Shown here: positions 1 through 11,650 of the stretch, piece after piece
How positions within the stretch are numbered: the first letter of the stretch is position 1
Layout of the letters: every line of letters begins with the position of its first letter
Notes under the pieces: generated by a model
The model's database searches: none
What the model was told of the DNA's origin: nothing
What the model saw: the letters and a program-made list of their open reading frames with translations, nothing else
Translations under genes and position numbers: made by a program
NCBI RefSeq assembly: GCF_018691265.1
Contig: NW_024881324.1
Location: forward strand, 7,443,730 to 7,507,729
Direction of reading: 5' to 3'
DNA from: Tyto alba
Lineage: Eukaryota > Chordata > Aves > Strigiformes > Tytonidae
Length of the DNA: 64,000 bases

Positions 1-346
1 GATGCTGCCTATAGAAACTTCACTGACTGTGACAGTTTTACTTCCCGCACTAACGGTTTGGAGGGCTTTGGGTTTTCTCTGGTGGTGGGGCAGGAGATGT
101 TAACATTTTGGGGAGAGGAGCATTATTCCATTCATTGCAGTAGAATAGGAGAAATCTTCATAGGAATTCAAGTTTATTTTGCTGGTTTAGTTTGGCAGTT
201 GAACCAGGTGAGTCCCATTACATCCAGCCACAGAAAATAGAAGCATATGAATGCATGAAGCAGAGGAACCTGGAGCAGGAGCAGCAGGCTGCCAGCAGAG
301 ACACTCAGGCTCAGGGGGAAGCCTGGGTTAGGATCTTATGACTTAC
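1..346. other. Non-coding stretch, no gene recognised
   Basis: No recognisable gene. A strong 5' splice-site match (CAG|GTGAGT) lies on the plus strand around 205-213, in a 60-codon ORF (58-240). The translation matches no family I know, and a paired acceptor is not convincing. Treated as anonymous sequence. Confidence 0.6.
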
Positions 347-467
347 CATTAACACTGAACAACACAGGGACCCCCTGGGAAAAGGTTTCTTCAAGATCAC
401 AGCTAGGCTGTATGTACCAAGAAAAGGGTTGGCTGGGATCGCACCTATGCACCATACTTTTCTGTAC
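347..467 (-). other. Speculative coding exon, minus strand
   Basis: On the minus strand an open frame of 40 codons runs between a TTTAG acceptor-like site (just above 467) and a strong donor (AATG|GTAAGT, plus 341-347). It would enter in phase 0 and leave in phase 1. Its C-terminal part reads CDLEETFSQGVPVLFSVN, which I do not recognise. The pyrimidine tract before the acceptor is weak, and a second acceptor (TTGCAG, about 499) would put a stop in the frame. This could equally be chance or an old repeat. Protein conservation in other birds would decide it. Confidence 0.15.
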
Positions 468-1644
468 CTAAATTAGGCTGGAGGGTAGCCTGCAGCTCCT
501 GCAATTCAGGAGACATTGAGCCAAGCTCAGGGAGAGCCCAAATCAAACACCTAATGGAAACCAAATCATAATACAGTCACATTTCTCCTACAAAGGTTGA
601 AATCATTAAATACCACTTAACAAAAAAAAACAGTAGCAAAACCAGACACGATAACCAGTGTACTTAAATAGCTATTGAAGAGCGAAGACTGGTTTGAGTG
701 TGATCAGGCAGGACTGTACTGGAGACAGCATGTTGCAGTTAGATGGAGCTGGCTGTTAAATAATGCCCCAGGCAAGCTCCAGTCTGCCCAGGAGACACCG
801 CTTCTTCTCCATGTTTGAGAATGCCTCCTTGACCTGCCCTCCGTCTCCTCCGGCTTGGCTCTGGTGGTACAACCCACCAAAGGCTGCCTTCAAGCTGGCA
901 GGTCCCTGCACCAGCTTGAGCCATGACCAGCTGTGGTTGAGAGCCATGGAACCCCAGGAGGGTGGTTCAGACGTCACCGTTCTTACGCTCATCCCCAAGC
1001 ATCTGCTGTTGGTGAGGGATGGGGATAGGAGCCTCGTTAGAGGCATGATGTTACAGTGAGTACAGCTGCTACTGTGCAAGGGTGGTTTGGGTTTTTTCCC
1101 CACCAGTTCACACTCTTTTTTGTGGCAGGTTGCTTCAACAAGCTTGTAGCCACATCTAGGCTTGAAGAGAAAATACAAGAGGCAAATGCAGTTCCAGCTG
1201 TTTGAACAGAAACTCCCTGAACTCAAAGAGGGTTCACTCCAGGGGCATTCCTGAACCATTTGCTATCCTGTGTAGGACTCTTCAGTTCACTGGGGGGTGA
1301 TTTGTAGATATTCTGTGGCAGAAGGAAAATGCCAGTAAGCAGCACCGTTCCAACAGTCTGCAAGATGGTACTCTAATTTTCTGGAAAGGATTAATTTCTT
1401 TATAAGTGCATGAGTTGTATCTGTTCATCTGGTCTGTTAATTCATCCAAAGGCTTCACCATTCTAATAGGTTCAATGGCTACTGTAGCTCGTAGGGTACC
1501 TCAAAATAATCATTATTAATACTCCATTAAATTGAATATTATTTACATTACAACAATACAAAAACGCAAGTGAGATTAAAGTTCCACTTTCTAGCACAAG
1601 GAAGTAATAAATATCTAGTTCCAAAGAATTTTTATGGAGAAGGC
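468..1644. other. Non-coding stretch, no gene recognised
   Basis: Mixed-composition sequence. The overlapping ORFs at about 740-1260 (both strands) give translations rich in Trp, Cys, Pro and Ser with no domain, as expected of chance ORFs in a locally GC-richer patch. I see no repeat family. Confidence 0.6.
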
Positions 1645-1745
1645 AAGTAATGGGGGAAGGGAAATTGAGGCACAGAGATTTGAAGTGCTGCTGCAGGAGG
1701 GTAGCAAAGCAAGGAATAGAATTACATGTTTTAAACCCTGCTGAT
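1645..1745 (-). repeat. MIR-like SINE relic (antisense)
   Basis: The string around 1660-1680 (AAATTGAGGCACAGAGATT), followed by the spaced blocks GCAAAGCAAGGAATAGAATT, follows the reverse complement of the amniote MIR/CORE-SINE body (the 'gaaactgaggcacagaga ... gcagagccaggaatagaaccca' signature). Similarity is seen by eye and from memory of the family; divergence is high, consistent with an ancient insertion. Confidence 0.5.
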
Positions 1746-4094
1746 ACATTTATAAACGGGACCTTCATGTTAGTGTCAAATGTAAGGTATTCAAATAAAT
1801 TGTTCTGTTAGTAAAAGTGATCTAAAAACCCAAACAAATCAGTGTCCACTAAATCTGATCAGAAATTTTTCAGACCTTGAACAAAATGTCACTAGAGAAG
1901 GAAGTAAGATTTTTTTCATAAGAACCCATAAGCTTCTAGAAGAAACAAAAAAGCAAAACAAAACAAAGCAAACAAGAAAATACTTCCTGAGAAAGTTTCC
2001 TCCCACCCAGGGTGAAAGTTTTGGCCATGCCTAGAGAAAGTCCTAAGGAGCTAGAGCTCACTCTGAGATGATTCAGGACACAGCCTGTCCCAAGTTTTCC
2101 CCCACTTTGGAGCACCTGGTCATGGTGATCCAAATCCTTCTCATTTTCCTTGCACCCCTTTGCAAGCAAATGCAGCTGGGCTGATGCAGGAGGTCAGGTT
2201 TCCTGTCCCTGTTCTGAATAGGATGAGAAAAAAGTTTAAGCTGGTACATCCAACCAAAGGGTTCCCCCACAGAACTTACCTGAAGGGCTCTGGAGCCACA
2301 AAATCCACATTGTCAGTTCTCCTGCTTACTTCTGCTACCTATGTGCATGGGACAGAGCCACTGCCTTAGCATACATCATGTGTTTTAAACACAACAAAAC
2401 ATGCTGCAAGGGCTGCTTGACTTTCTAGCTCTATTGTTTTTACCAGGGACAGGCCACAGAGTTTGGATCCATGCAGGCATTTTAAATACCACACAGTTCA
2501 TTGTTACCCTTTATGTGGCTTTGGTTCAAGACATCCTCTGTTTTGACAAGAAAGGAAACTGTCATTTTGAGGCAACACAACGTGAAGGCATTTGATGCAT
2601 CTACCAGACCGCTCTTGTGCAGTTTTTCAGCGTAAAGGGTCAGCAAAACCACTGCACCACACGTGAACTTTTACAGAGCCGTATTTATTGTGCAAACGAA
2701 AAACTGTTTTACACTGCATGCCTGACCAACAGCTTGACACCATTGCAAGAACTAGTCTATGTAGCAAACTGGATTTTATCTCAGGCTGAAAGACTCTTAA
2801 AGTCCTTGAATAGAAAGAGCACCATTTAGAAAGAAATTGCAGTGTGTAAATATAATCCACAATCAAGGCTCTCAGAGTCACAAAATAGCATGACTATATC
2901 TCTGATTACTAATTTAATCAGGCACCACAAGCACTTAAGTGAAGAACCCCAACCAGACAAAGGGAGCTCCTTACAGCTGTTTTTAACATGCTGTATTTTG
3001 CAATAGACATGTGAGCACAGATCCCAGTTTGTAAGCGATCCCATATCTGAGGGGCAACATTTACTAAAACAAAATGAGATTGAACTGATGTCAATTGCTA
3101 GAATCTGCCCAAACCCAATCCTGCACTGGTAAACCATGTACTCGTCATGTTACGGGCAAACACAAGTCTTTGCACCGTTCACACTGACTCCTGTTTTGTC
3201 AGGATACATCAGAAGTTAAGCTAGCTTGAATGGTTGGGAGAGAAAAAAAAAAAAAAGTTCTTTTATTTGAAAGATCCACCATTATTTCCAATGTAGAAAT
3301 AGATAAATAGATGAGTCAAATCAAAATCAGACAGGTGTCTGCTACAGATCTCATCCCAGACTAAGCAAAAGTATTAAGTAACCTATGGTCTGCAAAACAT
3401 ATGGGGAGAGCAAGATCTGGTGGGACTTTTCCGAGCTGAGACCTCCCTACAAGCTCCAGAGACACGTGGGCCACCACTGCTCAGCCCAGGGCAGCAGCAT
3501 GTCCCACACAGCAGCTGGAAAGTCCTCCTGACCTTCTTCCCCTCTGGGCTCCTGAGCAGTGTCTGGTGGGGAGGGGAATATAACGTCGCTTTATTCTTTT
3601 TAAATTGCCCAAAAGCACACAGGTCTCTCCAGTTATGTGTTAGATGTCTTAAATATGTCTGTGGATGTGGTTGCCAGAGAATAAAATGGTGTGAGTATAT
3701 AGGCAGCCTTCGGTTTTTAGCCCATTTCCCTTTCTTCCCTATTCACCTGTTCTATCCACATTCACCGAAACCCTTCAGAGACATTCAGCTACCACTGAGA
3801 CACCTTCTTCATGGCGCTGGGCCACAGACTGGCAATCCCATACAGACATCTCAGGGCAGCCAAAAATGATGCAACTTCTTTTACACACTTATTGGTAAGA
3901 CCTATGACCAGCCCACTGCTGCTTACAGACATGAGTTATATCCATTACCTTAATTTTCTGATGATATCTCAAAGTGATATAAACATACCTACATAACACA
4001 TACCTTCTCCCCCTCTCCCACCCTGCTCCCTGCTCAGCCCTAAGCAAGCAATGGGTGAAAAAAATTCACAATACCACATAACATGAAATCTCTG
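1746..4094. other. Non-coding stretch, no gene recognised
   Basis: No gene found. Minus-strand ORFs at 2627-2881 and 2826-3137 are cysteine-rich, domain-free translations. A perfect minus-strand donor (CAG|GTAAGT) sits at 2275-2283, but the nearest acceptors lack pyrimidine tracts. A 14-base A run lies at 3243-3256. Confidence 0.6.
3243..3256 (+). repeat. A14 homopolymer
   Basis: Uninterrupted run of 14 A, with no retroposon body recognised upstream. Confidence 0.95.
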
Positions 4095-4202
4095 CTTAGT
4101 TGGATGCATTAATAGCTCACCCCATTTTCTGATGTAATTGCATTAATTGTTCCTGTCCCAACTGACTTTCCAGGAGAAAAAGGAAGGTTCATTTAAATAT
4201 TA

Positions 4203-4217
4203 AACACTGAAAGTGTT
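4203..4217. repeat. Short inverted repeat (6-bp stem)
   Basis: AACACT, a three-base spacer GAA, then AGTGTT: a perfect 6-bp palindrome arm pair. It lies 35 bases upstream of a stronger hairpin. Confidence 0.8.
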
Positions 4218-4252
4218 GGGGTTTTTGTTACGGCGTTGCGCGCAGATGTGAA

Positions 4253-4279
4253 GCAGAGTGCTAAATATCAGCACTCTGC
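4253..4279. repeat. Perfect 10-bp inverted repeat
   Basis: GCAGAGTGCT, seven-base loop AAATATC, then AGCACTCTGC. The arms are exactly complementary over 10 bp and pairing does not extend beyond them. Too short for a pre-miRNA; it may be a protein-binding palindrome or chance. Confidence 0.9.
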
Positions 4280-4330
4280 CTAGTTGAAGGCTGTTGTGTT
4301 AGCAGGAATCCTCACCTATTCGTACAAACT

Positions 4331-6329
4331 AGCGTGTACCAGATGGCTCCATGGGAGTCAGGAGGCTTGAAATGGAGCAATCATTCAGTCTGCAGATGGA
4401 ATATACAGTACGTTCCCAGTTAAGTAAGGGGCTCATTTATTCAGATAGATTCTGCATATATGGAGCGTGTCTCGGAGGACAAGACTGTTTCTGTCTCCAG
4501 ATTTCTAGCAAATTTCTAAGCTAGGTCCATCCTCCATCATACTTCTGCTACGACAGTCCCAAAAAAATCCCTTTTACTAAAAATCTGGAATTTTGCTCAA
4601 GCTGTGCTGAAGCAATAGACCAAAGGCAACATTTGCAATTTTTTTAAATCTTCCCAATCTGGAAAATAAAAGGTGCTCCGATAATTTTTCTTTTCACTTG
4701 TCATGAGAACGTTGGGACATAACCTTCTAATTCAGTGCTCCAATCAGAGCAGAACTACATATTTATATACTAGTTATGATTATTTATCACCAGAAAAGAA
4801 TCAATGACTTAATGCTAATTAAGACCTGCAGCAGCAACAGCCACTGTTGCCATGCAGAGTCCCAGAAGAGAGTCAGCCATGCCTGCCTTTGACGTCTGCA
4901 GTAAATGAAGCGCAGAGGCAAGACATGTGCCTTAGCGGAAAGAGGCAAGAAGGATCCTGCCTTTTGAACAGACATCCAGACAAGCCCAAGCTAGAAGTTT
5001 CTGACATGGGATTGTCATTATTTGTATAATAATGTAAACTAGAAGCTGCCCTGGAACAGGATTAGGGACTCAAGCTATTCAAAGACATTGCAAAGCAACA
5101 TTGCTCTCAAGAATAAAGATCAAATGAGCATTCTAGCCTCAGATTTTCAGTGATCTACTAAAACTTACCTAGGCAAATAATAGAAGGAAACAATGAAAAA
5201 GTATTTTCAAATGTCTAGGTGAAAGATATTCACTGTTTTGTATCATAAAGCTTTGTATAGCTGATCCTACAGGGGGAGTATGAAGCGATATATGGGTTTT
5301 GGTGTGTTTTAACCAACATCCATGAAAACACAAGAGTTCATGTTCCACACAGAAGTAACAAACCTCCTCCCATGTGTTGGCTTCACAAACAAAGTGATTA
5401 AAATCATGCAAAGCCTCTCCCTCTACACTAAGTTTAAAAGTAGGTCCTGAGAGCTTGGTCAAGCCATGACCTACATCCGCCCCCCAGCAGAGTTACTGCC
5501 CACCTTGGCCCTCCTGGGACACCAAGCTGCTTCCTACAAGCACCAGCACCTCCCCACATGAGCATTTCCAGCTATTATTGGCAGTGCTCACAGAGGGGAA
5601 GGGTTGGCTTCCAGGCTGGCAGACCACTGGATGCTTCTCTGCCCTCTCCACAGTCCTTGCTGCTGCTATTGCCTACTGGGGGCGGGGGGAGCCACTCACT
5701 TCATCCTTTATTTTTTACCAGTATGCATAATCTTGGCTTGCAGTATCTGACACAGGCGACGTAGCATGTGATAATGGTATAGTTTACAAATGTGAACATC
5801 ACAGGGAAAGTATTGATTTATAATAACAAGCTGGAGGAGCAGGAAGAGGGAATTGTTAAGGGACTGTCTTCTATCACTTTCCAAGGATGGGAGGAACTCA
5901 ATTATACCCAGCAGCCTCACCTAATGTAATTGTATTCGCTGGCTGTTTGCCTTTGAAGTACCTCTCCTGCAGAATGTCTTGGCAGTGTATTGTGTCACAT
6001 CAAAAAGGGAAAGTTTTACTACCTGTGCTTTTGGAGGGCTCATTAAAAACACACCAAGTAGAGACATGGAGCAGAAAATTGTTATCAAATCCTCTGGGGC
6101 TTCTTGTTTTGTGTTGGTTTTCTTCTCAGATCACACAGAAGCCCATACACTTTGTGGTCTCTGTTATTTTGTGGACTCTGTTATAGAAACGTTGATCGCG
6201 CGGACTGCTGTTAATTCATCACAGCTTTGCTAGGCTACTTGTCTTCATTTGCCATGAACACAAACAAATCCTACAGACACACCATATCAAATCTGTTCTC
6301 CTGAAAAGACACATTCACTGGTGAAACAA
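4331..6329. other. Non-coding stretch, no gene recognised
   Basis: AT-leaning sequence with chance ORFs only. The 97-codon minus ORF at 5169-5462 shows no domain; a donor-like site (TAG|GTAAGT) is at its end, but the frame already stops there. No repeat family recognised. Confidence 0.55.
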
Positions 6330-6725
6330 AGAGAAATGTAATGGCAATTAATAAACTAACATTTACTGCACTAATTAGCATCTCCTAGAGGGCTTGATTA
6401 TGTGTTTACACCAGTTAGATACAGCTCAGTATGAGAAAATACCCACATTTCATACATCAAAAGACATTTCTTTCATATTTCCTCTTCCATTCTTATAGTA
6501 GTGAAGTGTGAAGACAAGAGCATGAAGGAAGGTAGAATAATTCATTACTTTGTCTCCTACTGATTTGTACATTCAACATTTTTTTGGAATAAACACGAAG
6601 TCATAAATTAGCTTGTAGCAAAACAGAATTAATTGAATGCCTTAGTAGGATCATCAAACCAAGGTTTAAAGTCAATTTATCTGCCTGGGATTTTGCTAAT
6701 GTAGCTTCAGCTCATTAGGGTGAGA
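6330..6725. other. AT-rich segment with many TAAT cores
   Basis: AATTAATAAACT, CTAATTAGC, AATTAATTG and CTCATTAG occur in about 400 bases. This is weaker than the other candidate regulatory segments and could simply reflect base composition. Confidence 0.15.
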
Positions 6726-9700
6726 GCTGATGCCATGGATGGGACGCACAAGCTCATGAAAACACAGACTAACCCATGCTTTCCCCATTTAGGGATAAAA
6801 ATCTCTCGTATATGTCATGTACAAATACATACACATGCATACACGTATTTACTTTCAGAGAGAAAAAAGTGTGAGACATAAAATAAGTGTTCTCAAGAAA
6901 GGGATTTCATATCAAGAGACTAGTACAAGGATTTTAAATGCCTACTGAAGAGGCATATTTATAAAACCAGATTGGCCTGAATTTCCTAGGATCCTTATAG
7001 CACCGTGGTATTTCCTTAGCTCATGAGCAATGCAGAAGCCGCATTAGCAAGCAATGGATACCAAGAGACAGTTTGGTTACATCAGCCCCTCTACCTAAGA
7101 GGTAATATTCTGAGGCTAGAGACAGATGCAGGGCAATTAGGACACAGAAGTCAGTACTGTGTTTTTGGGAGACGTTTTGGTAACAAATACCATATTAATC
7201 TCTGTGGATACTTCATTACAGCCAGAATGTTTCCTGTCAGGAGGGCATTCTACTATAAACGCTCCAGCTAAGCGAGGCAGATGGAGTGTGGCAGGAGCAG
7301 CCTGACGCGGAGCATGCCATCGGTTCCTTCAGCCCACTCCCGCAGGCAGCGGGTTGGTCGAGTTTCCTGAGCTGGTGTCACAGAGAAGCAGGATGGAACA
7401 AGCCTCTCAAACAAAGATCAGAGCTTGAAGCCTATCCCGAGTCCTCTGCGCTCCCAGATGTGTCCTCCAGCAGTGGCAACAGATTTTTATGGGACTGGTG
7501 GAAAATAAAAGCCCACCGGAGCTCAAAAGCAGCTCCCTGCTGTACCTGGCTAAAGGAAAGCTCCAAGCTGACAAAAGACAAAGTGCAACCACTGCTTGTC
7601 ATTAGGTAGGAGAAGGATCACGTAGCAATTCAAACAACTTACATCCTGGGGAAGGAAAAGATGATTCAGTGCAGCATTTTAGCACAGCTTCAGATAAAGT
7701 CAGCAATGGTTGCATAAGCTGATGCCAAAGGTCAAACACAACACACCTGGCACATGAACAAAGTCAGTGCCCTGAGAAAAACAATCAAGAAATAAGTGGT
7801 ATTTCAAATCTATCAGCCTGTGACACACAGCTTGCCAGCTGTGAGCAACTCACTTTTGTCACTGCATACATACCTCATGCTCTTATTCCTGTTTACTACT
7901 TGCACTTCAGGAGGACTTCAGTCTCAACCAGCTGTGCTGAGAGCCACGTAAATGTACAGTGGCGGGAGGCAGTACCTCACGGTCTAGTAAATGGAGGAAA
8001 GAAGCTGCAGCAGTGATGAGAAATTGAATTATAATACCTCTCAGAAAGGGTGATAGGCTGTTCAAATCACATCTTCAACACTCTAAACACAGCAACACAT
8101 CAGACTGTTTACACACCTAAAGATACAGGCAGCAATCTCCAAAAGCACCCATGTTCAGATTCTCCTGAACTGGGAACTCAGAAGTTTTTGATAATGCCAG
8201 CAGGTGCCTTTGAATGGTTTGCTGAGCAAACTTATTTTAAGAACTTCATCATGAGGGAGAGACTTATTACCTTTAATCACAGTCTTAGTCACAGCCTGTA
8301 GACATCGCACTTCTTCATTTACCAGCAACCCCTGAGGGGTGTTACTGGGGGCCTTACCTTTCTCCAAGAGGAAAGCAGTTGCCCTAGAAGTCTTCCATCT
8401 TGTCACTACTTTTGTTCAGCACATTGACCCTGACCATAAGTCTGGTGATTCTGCCACATCACTGATATGGGGGCACCTCGCCTGCACCCCTGAGCCAAGA
8501 GATCCAGCTCCTTGTGTGGGTAGGAGCAAGTTGTCCCAGGCTCGGTCTCAGTTAGGTAAAAGCAATGCTTGTAGGTGGTTTAAAACACATAACAAAGGCA
8601 GCTGGTGCTCAGGTGGCTCCACTGGACATGCAGGCCTAACTTTTTCCAGGCTGACTTGTTAATTCTCAACAGAACTGGATCAATTGCTGCTCTTAGATAT
8701 CAGAGGACAACCATGGTAGGAGTGGCCTTTTTGCACCTTGAGCTGGCCAGAAACTGTGACCTCTGCTGCAGAAGGTGGGATTTTTTCCTCTTTGAAACTT
8801 CAGCCTTAAGTTTCAGAGCTCTCCAAGTACAGGAAGCCAGCCCCGAAAACATCCCTGTGCTTCAGCCTGTGCCATGCTGAAGCGCTATAAGCACTTGGAC
8901 ACATGACATGGACTCATAAACATGTTTGCTCTCTCTTCTGCCTGGCCACCTATTCATTACCCCACAGCTAGCTGTACTCCCTTCCCAATTTACTAATCTG
9001 TTTGCTAGAGACAGTACAGCAGCATCTTAAATGGGGAAATATCCAGCTGGGAACAGGGAAGGCAAATAGCTGGCAGCGCTACTGCCTTCCTCTAATGGTC
9101 CCAGCTTTCAGTTGTCTTCTCCCTCGCCAGCCGTCTGTCCTTCTTCTGTGAGCATGGCTGGCTGCAGACCATCTGATACAAAGAAGATGTCTGGCACCTC
9201 ATGCTCTAAATAGACTCTCTGATGTAGCCCCTCATCCCTGCCAAACACCCCAGAACTAGGCTAGATAAGGAAGAGCCAGGGCTGAACTGTGTATACAACT
9301 GTATTACCCAGGACTAATACAAATATTTGGCCATATATTCAACCATTGTTGAACCTAGCACCACTAACTGTAACAGACCAATGCCATTTCACATCAGTCC
9401 TCCTAAACAGGAGCAAGCTGTTCACAGCACGTTTAGCTGTAGATACAAGAGAACTTCTAAAATTCTTCAGGAAAGACCTATTTTCCTAGTACCTTAATCG
9501 GCCCTTCTTCCTGCACATTCCACTTTCATTTTATGGAGGGAACTTAGGACTAAGAAGTCTTATAAAGAGTCAGCAATAAAGTAAAATCAGGACTGCTCTG
9601 AAACCCAGCCCATAAACTATATTATTCAGACTCCAAACTCTCCTATATTATATAGACTTCTCATGCGCATCTCTGTGCCTTCAGAATAATATTTATGTTT

Positions 9701-10263
9701 GTAGTTTCCCGTTCTGTGCACACAAGTTATTGCCTTCCTCTCCCAGAGAGCAGACATTTGCCTTTCTGCTATGTCCTCCTCTTCTGTGGAGGAGAAGGTG
9801 CCTCTGACCTATGGGGTAGGGCAGTGCATGGGTTCTGTGTACTTCAGCAGCTAGTTTTTTCAGCTACTTAAAAACAAGAATTACAAAATCCTGGAAGTCT
9901 ATCTGTTTGAAGAAAATTAACCTGTTTATTTTCTTGCAGTATAAATGATCCCACTCTAAAAGATTGTTTGTTTTTGGTGAATTTACATCTGCTGGAAGCT
10001 TGAATGTCACTCCAGCTCCACTGCTTCCCTGTCCCTCCCTTTCATGTGATCTGAAAGCAACTTTGGTTTGTTTCTCACTCACAGCAAAGCAGAGCTGCAA
10101 TAACAACAAATGGTCCTTGGAAATCACAGTCACATTAGGCTTCTGTTCAAATAGCTTTTAGGGCTGCAATAATAGGAGGCATTCCTAATAACTGGTGACT
10201 CAGTGAGACCCTGCACAGAAGGCCTCCAAATGACAGTACACAATTTAGAATTTAATCTAGAAA
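6726..10263. other. Non-coding stretch, no gene recognised
   Basis: Several ORFs of 60-107 codons on both strands (7286-7609, 8339-8662, 8605-8880) have no recognisable domain and no paired splice sites. A short stretch near 9560-9600 (GTCAGCAATAAAG, then CAGGACTG) weakly recalls a MIR body but is too short to call. Confidence 0.55.
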
Positions 10264-10340
10264 CAGTGGCGGTGATGAGATTCCAGCTGGGGACCTTCTG
10301 GTCTGGAGGCCGGTGCTATACCAAATAGTCTAAAGCAACT
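10264..10340 (-). repeat. MIR-like SINE head (tRNA-derived, antisense)
   Basis: Read on the minus strand, the segment gives TTTGGTATAGCACCGG, then CTCCAGACCAG and GGAATCTCATCACCGCCACT. This parallels the tRNA-related head of MIR (the 'gtggttagagcaccggactccagaccagg ... aatctcagctctgccact' pattern). Box A and box B spacing is recognisable but decayed. It is not a functional tRNA: no cloverleaf folds. Confidence 0.5.
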
Positions 10341-10344
10341 ACTT

Positions 10345-11425
10345 TACCCAACCAGAAACGAGATTAATCCCTTCTCTTCCCCTGAACTTTACAACAACTT
10401 TCAGGGTGGTGTTTGACCCGTGAAGCAGAGAGTGCCTTCATTGCTGCCTTAACTCTGGAGACTCACCACCCTGAACCACGGCACGTTAAACTGCTGATAC
10501 GTGGAGAGTGTCCAGTCATGCAGCATTAATACAAGAGTTAGTTCCTGCACACTGAATTTCGGCACACTTCGGTTCACAGGCCACCCGTATTGTGCTTTTG
10601 GACTGTCCTTGGTCTGCTATAAATCTAGACTGGATGCTCACCCAGAAAGAACAAAGAAAGTTTGCCCCTCACTCTCTGCCCCTCCCAGCACACTGCTTAT
10701 GTTGAAATCACACGATGCTATCATGCCTTGTGCTTAGCAACCCAGCGTAGATAAAGAAAAGGTTTCTTTCTTGAAAGAAGGAAGCCATAACCCCACTGGC
10801 AAAAGAAGTGTATTTTATTTCTTAAAACAAAGCCTTCAAACGCTCCATGATGTGCAAAGGGAGGGAAATTCAGCGCCGATTTGTCTTTCCAAGAAGGGCC
10901 ACAGTCCTTGGCTGGCCACTGGAAAACAGTGAATGGTCAGAGACAAGCACAGCACTTGAAAAGGGAGAGGATGGATGAGGCTCTCCTGGGTAAAAGCATC
11001 CCTCTCCTACACTCTACTTAATGCCCTGGTAGCATCCAGTAAGGACAACAGGAAGTCTTTCACACACACAACAGGGAAAGGACAACTCCACTTCAGGAAA
11101 GCATGTTGAGAGACGTGATTGCACTCAGATGGTTGGGTCCCATTTAGTGAAAAAAAAAAACCACTATGGACAATAAACTTCAAAAAGCCAGGACAACATT
11201 TACCAACTGATGGGCAGTCAGAACAAATACCAGTGTTTTGGAATTTTTTTTTTTTTTACTATCAGTGGTCTTCCAATGGGATGCAATATTTGCTAACATG
11301 GAGTAATTTGAGTTATCCACAGATAGTTCAGAAATACAAAAAGAGTTCATTGCCCAGATATCTCTATTTAAAATAGATTTGCTTTTGTTCATCAGTGTAA
11401 TGCACATGGCTGAGAAGTGGCAAGG
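10345..11425. other. Non-coding stretch with A/T runs
   Basis: No gene found. A small perfect hairpin (TTCTTTC, TT, GAAAGAA) is near 10770. An 11-base A run ends at 11160 and a 14-base T run is at 11244-11257. Confidence 0.6.
11244..11257 (-). repeat. T14 homopolymer
   Basis: Run of 14 T on the plus strand. Confidence 0.95.
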
Positions 11426-11429
11426 TGCC

Positions 11430-11650
11430 AAAATGAAACTGCTCCTAATTTTCAGAGGAGGCCACCGGCTAATTACACAGACTGCAGGTGTGAAGAGAGA
11501 AGCTCAAAGTAATCAATAGTAGTAATTAATCTGCTAGACTGGAGCTAAAGAGCTAACAGCTGGACATCAGAAATGGACACATGCAACAAGATCAGCAATA
11601 ATTACCTCTTTAAATATTGAATTTCCATAGCAACAATTAAGCATATAAAT
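11430..11650. promoter_or_regulatory. Candidate conserved non-coding element (TAATTA cluster, RFX-like half-site)
   Basis: Contains CTAATTAC (about 11470), AATCAATAG, GTAATTAATC (about 11522) and CCATAGCAAC (11625-11634). The last matches the right half of an RFX X-box and is followed at once by AATTAAG. The motif cluster suggests an enhancer, but no conservation evidence is available. Confidence 0.25.

Larger units (their letters stand above)
4095..4330. promoter_or_regulatory. Candidate conserved non-coding element with two hairpins
   Basis: A compact segment with repeated TAAT/ATTA cores (GCATTAATAG, GCATTAATTG), an ATTTAAATATTAAA stretch, a CpG-containing patch (GGCGTTGCGCGC) and two short perfect inverted repeats (4203-4217 and 4253-4279). 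Motif density suggests a regulatory element; this is inference without an alignment. Confidence 0.25.

Noticed and set aside
2275..2283. Perfect minus-strand CAG|GTAAGT donor
   Set aside because: About one such 9-mer is expected by chance at this window size, and the adjacent candidate exon has no pyrimidine tract before its acceptor.
9540..9640. Possible further MIR relic
   Set aside because: Only two short matches (about 10 bases each) at plausible spacing; too little to call.
10264..10340. tRNA gene on the minus strand
   Set aside because: The A- and B-box-like strings do not fold into a cloverleaf and fit a decayed SINE head better.
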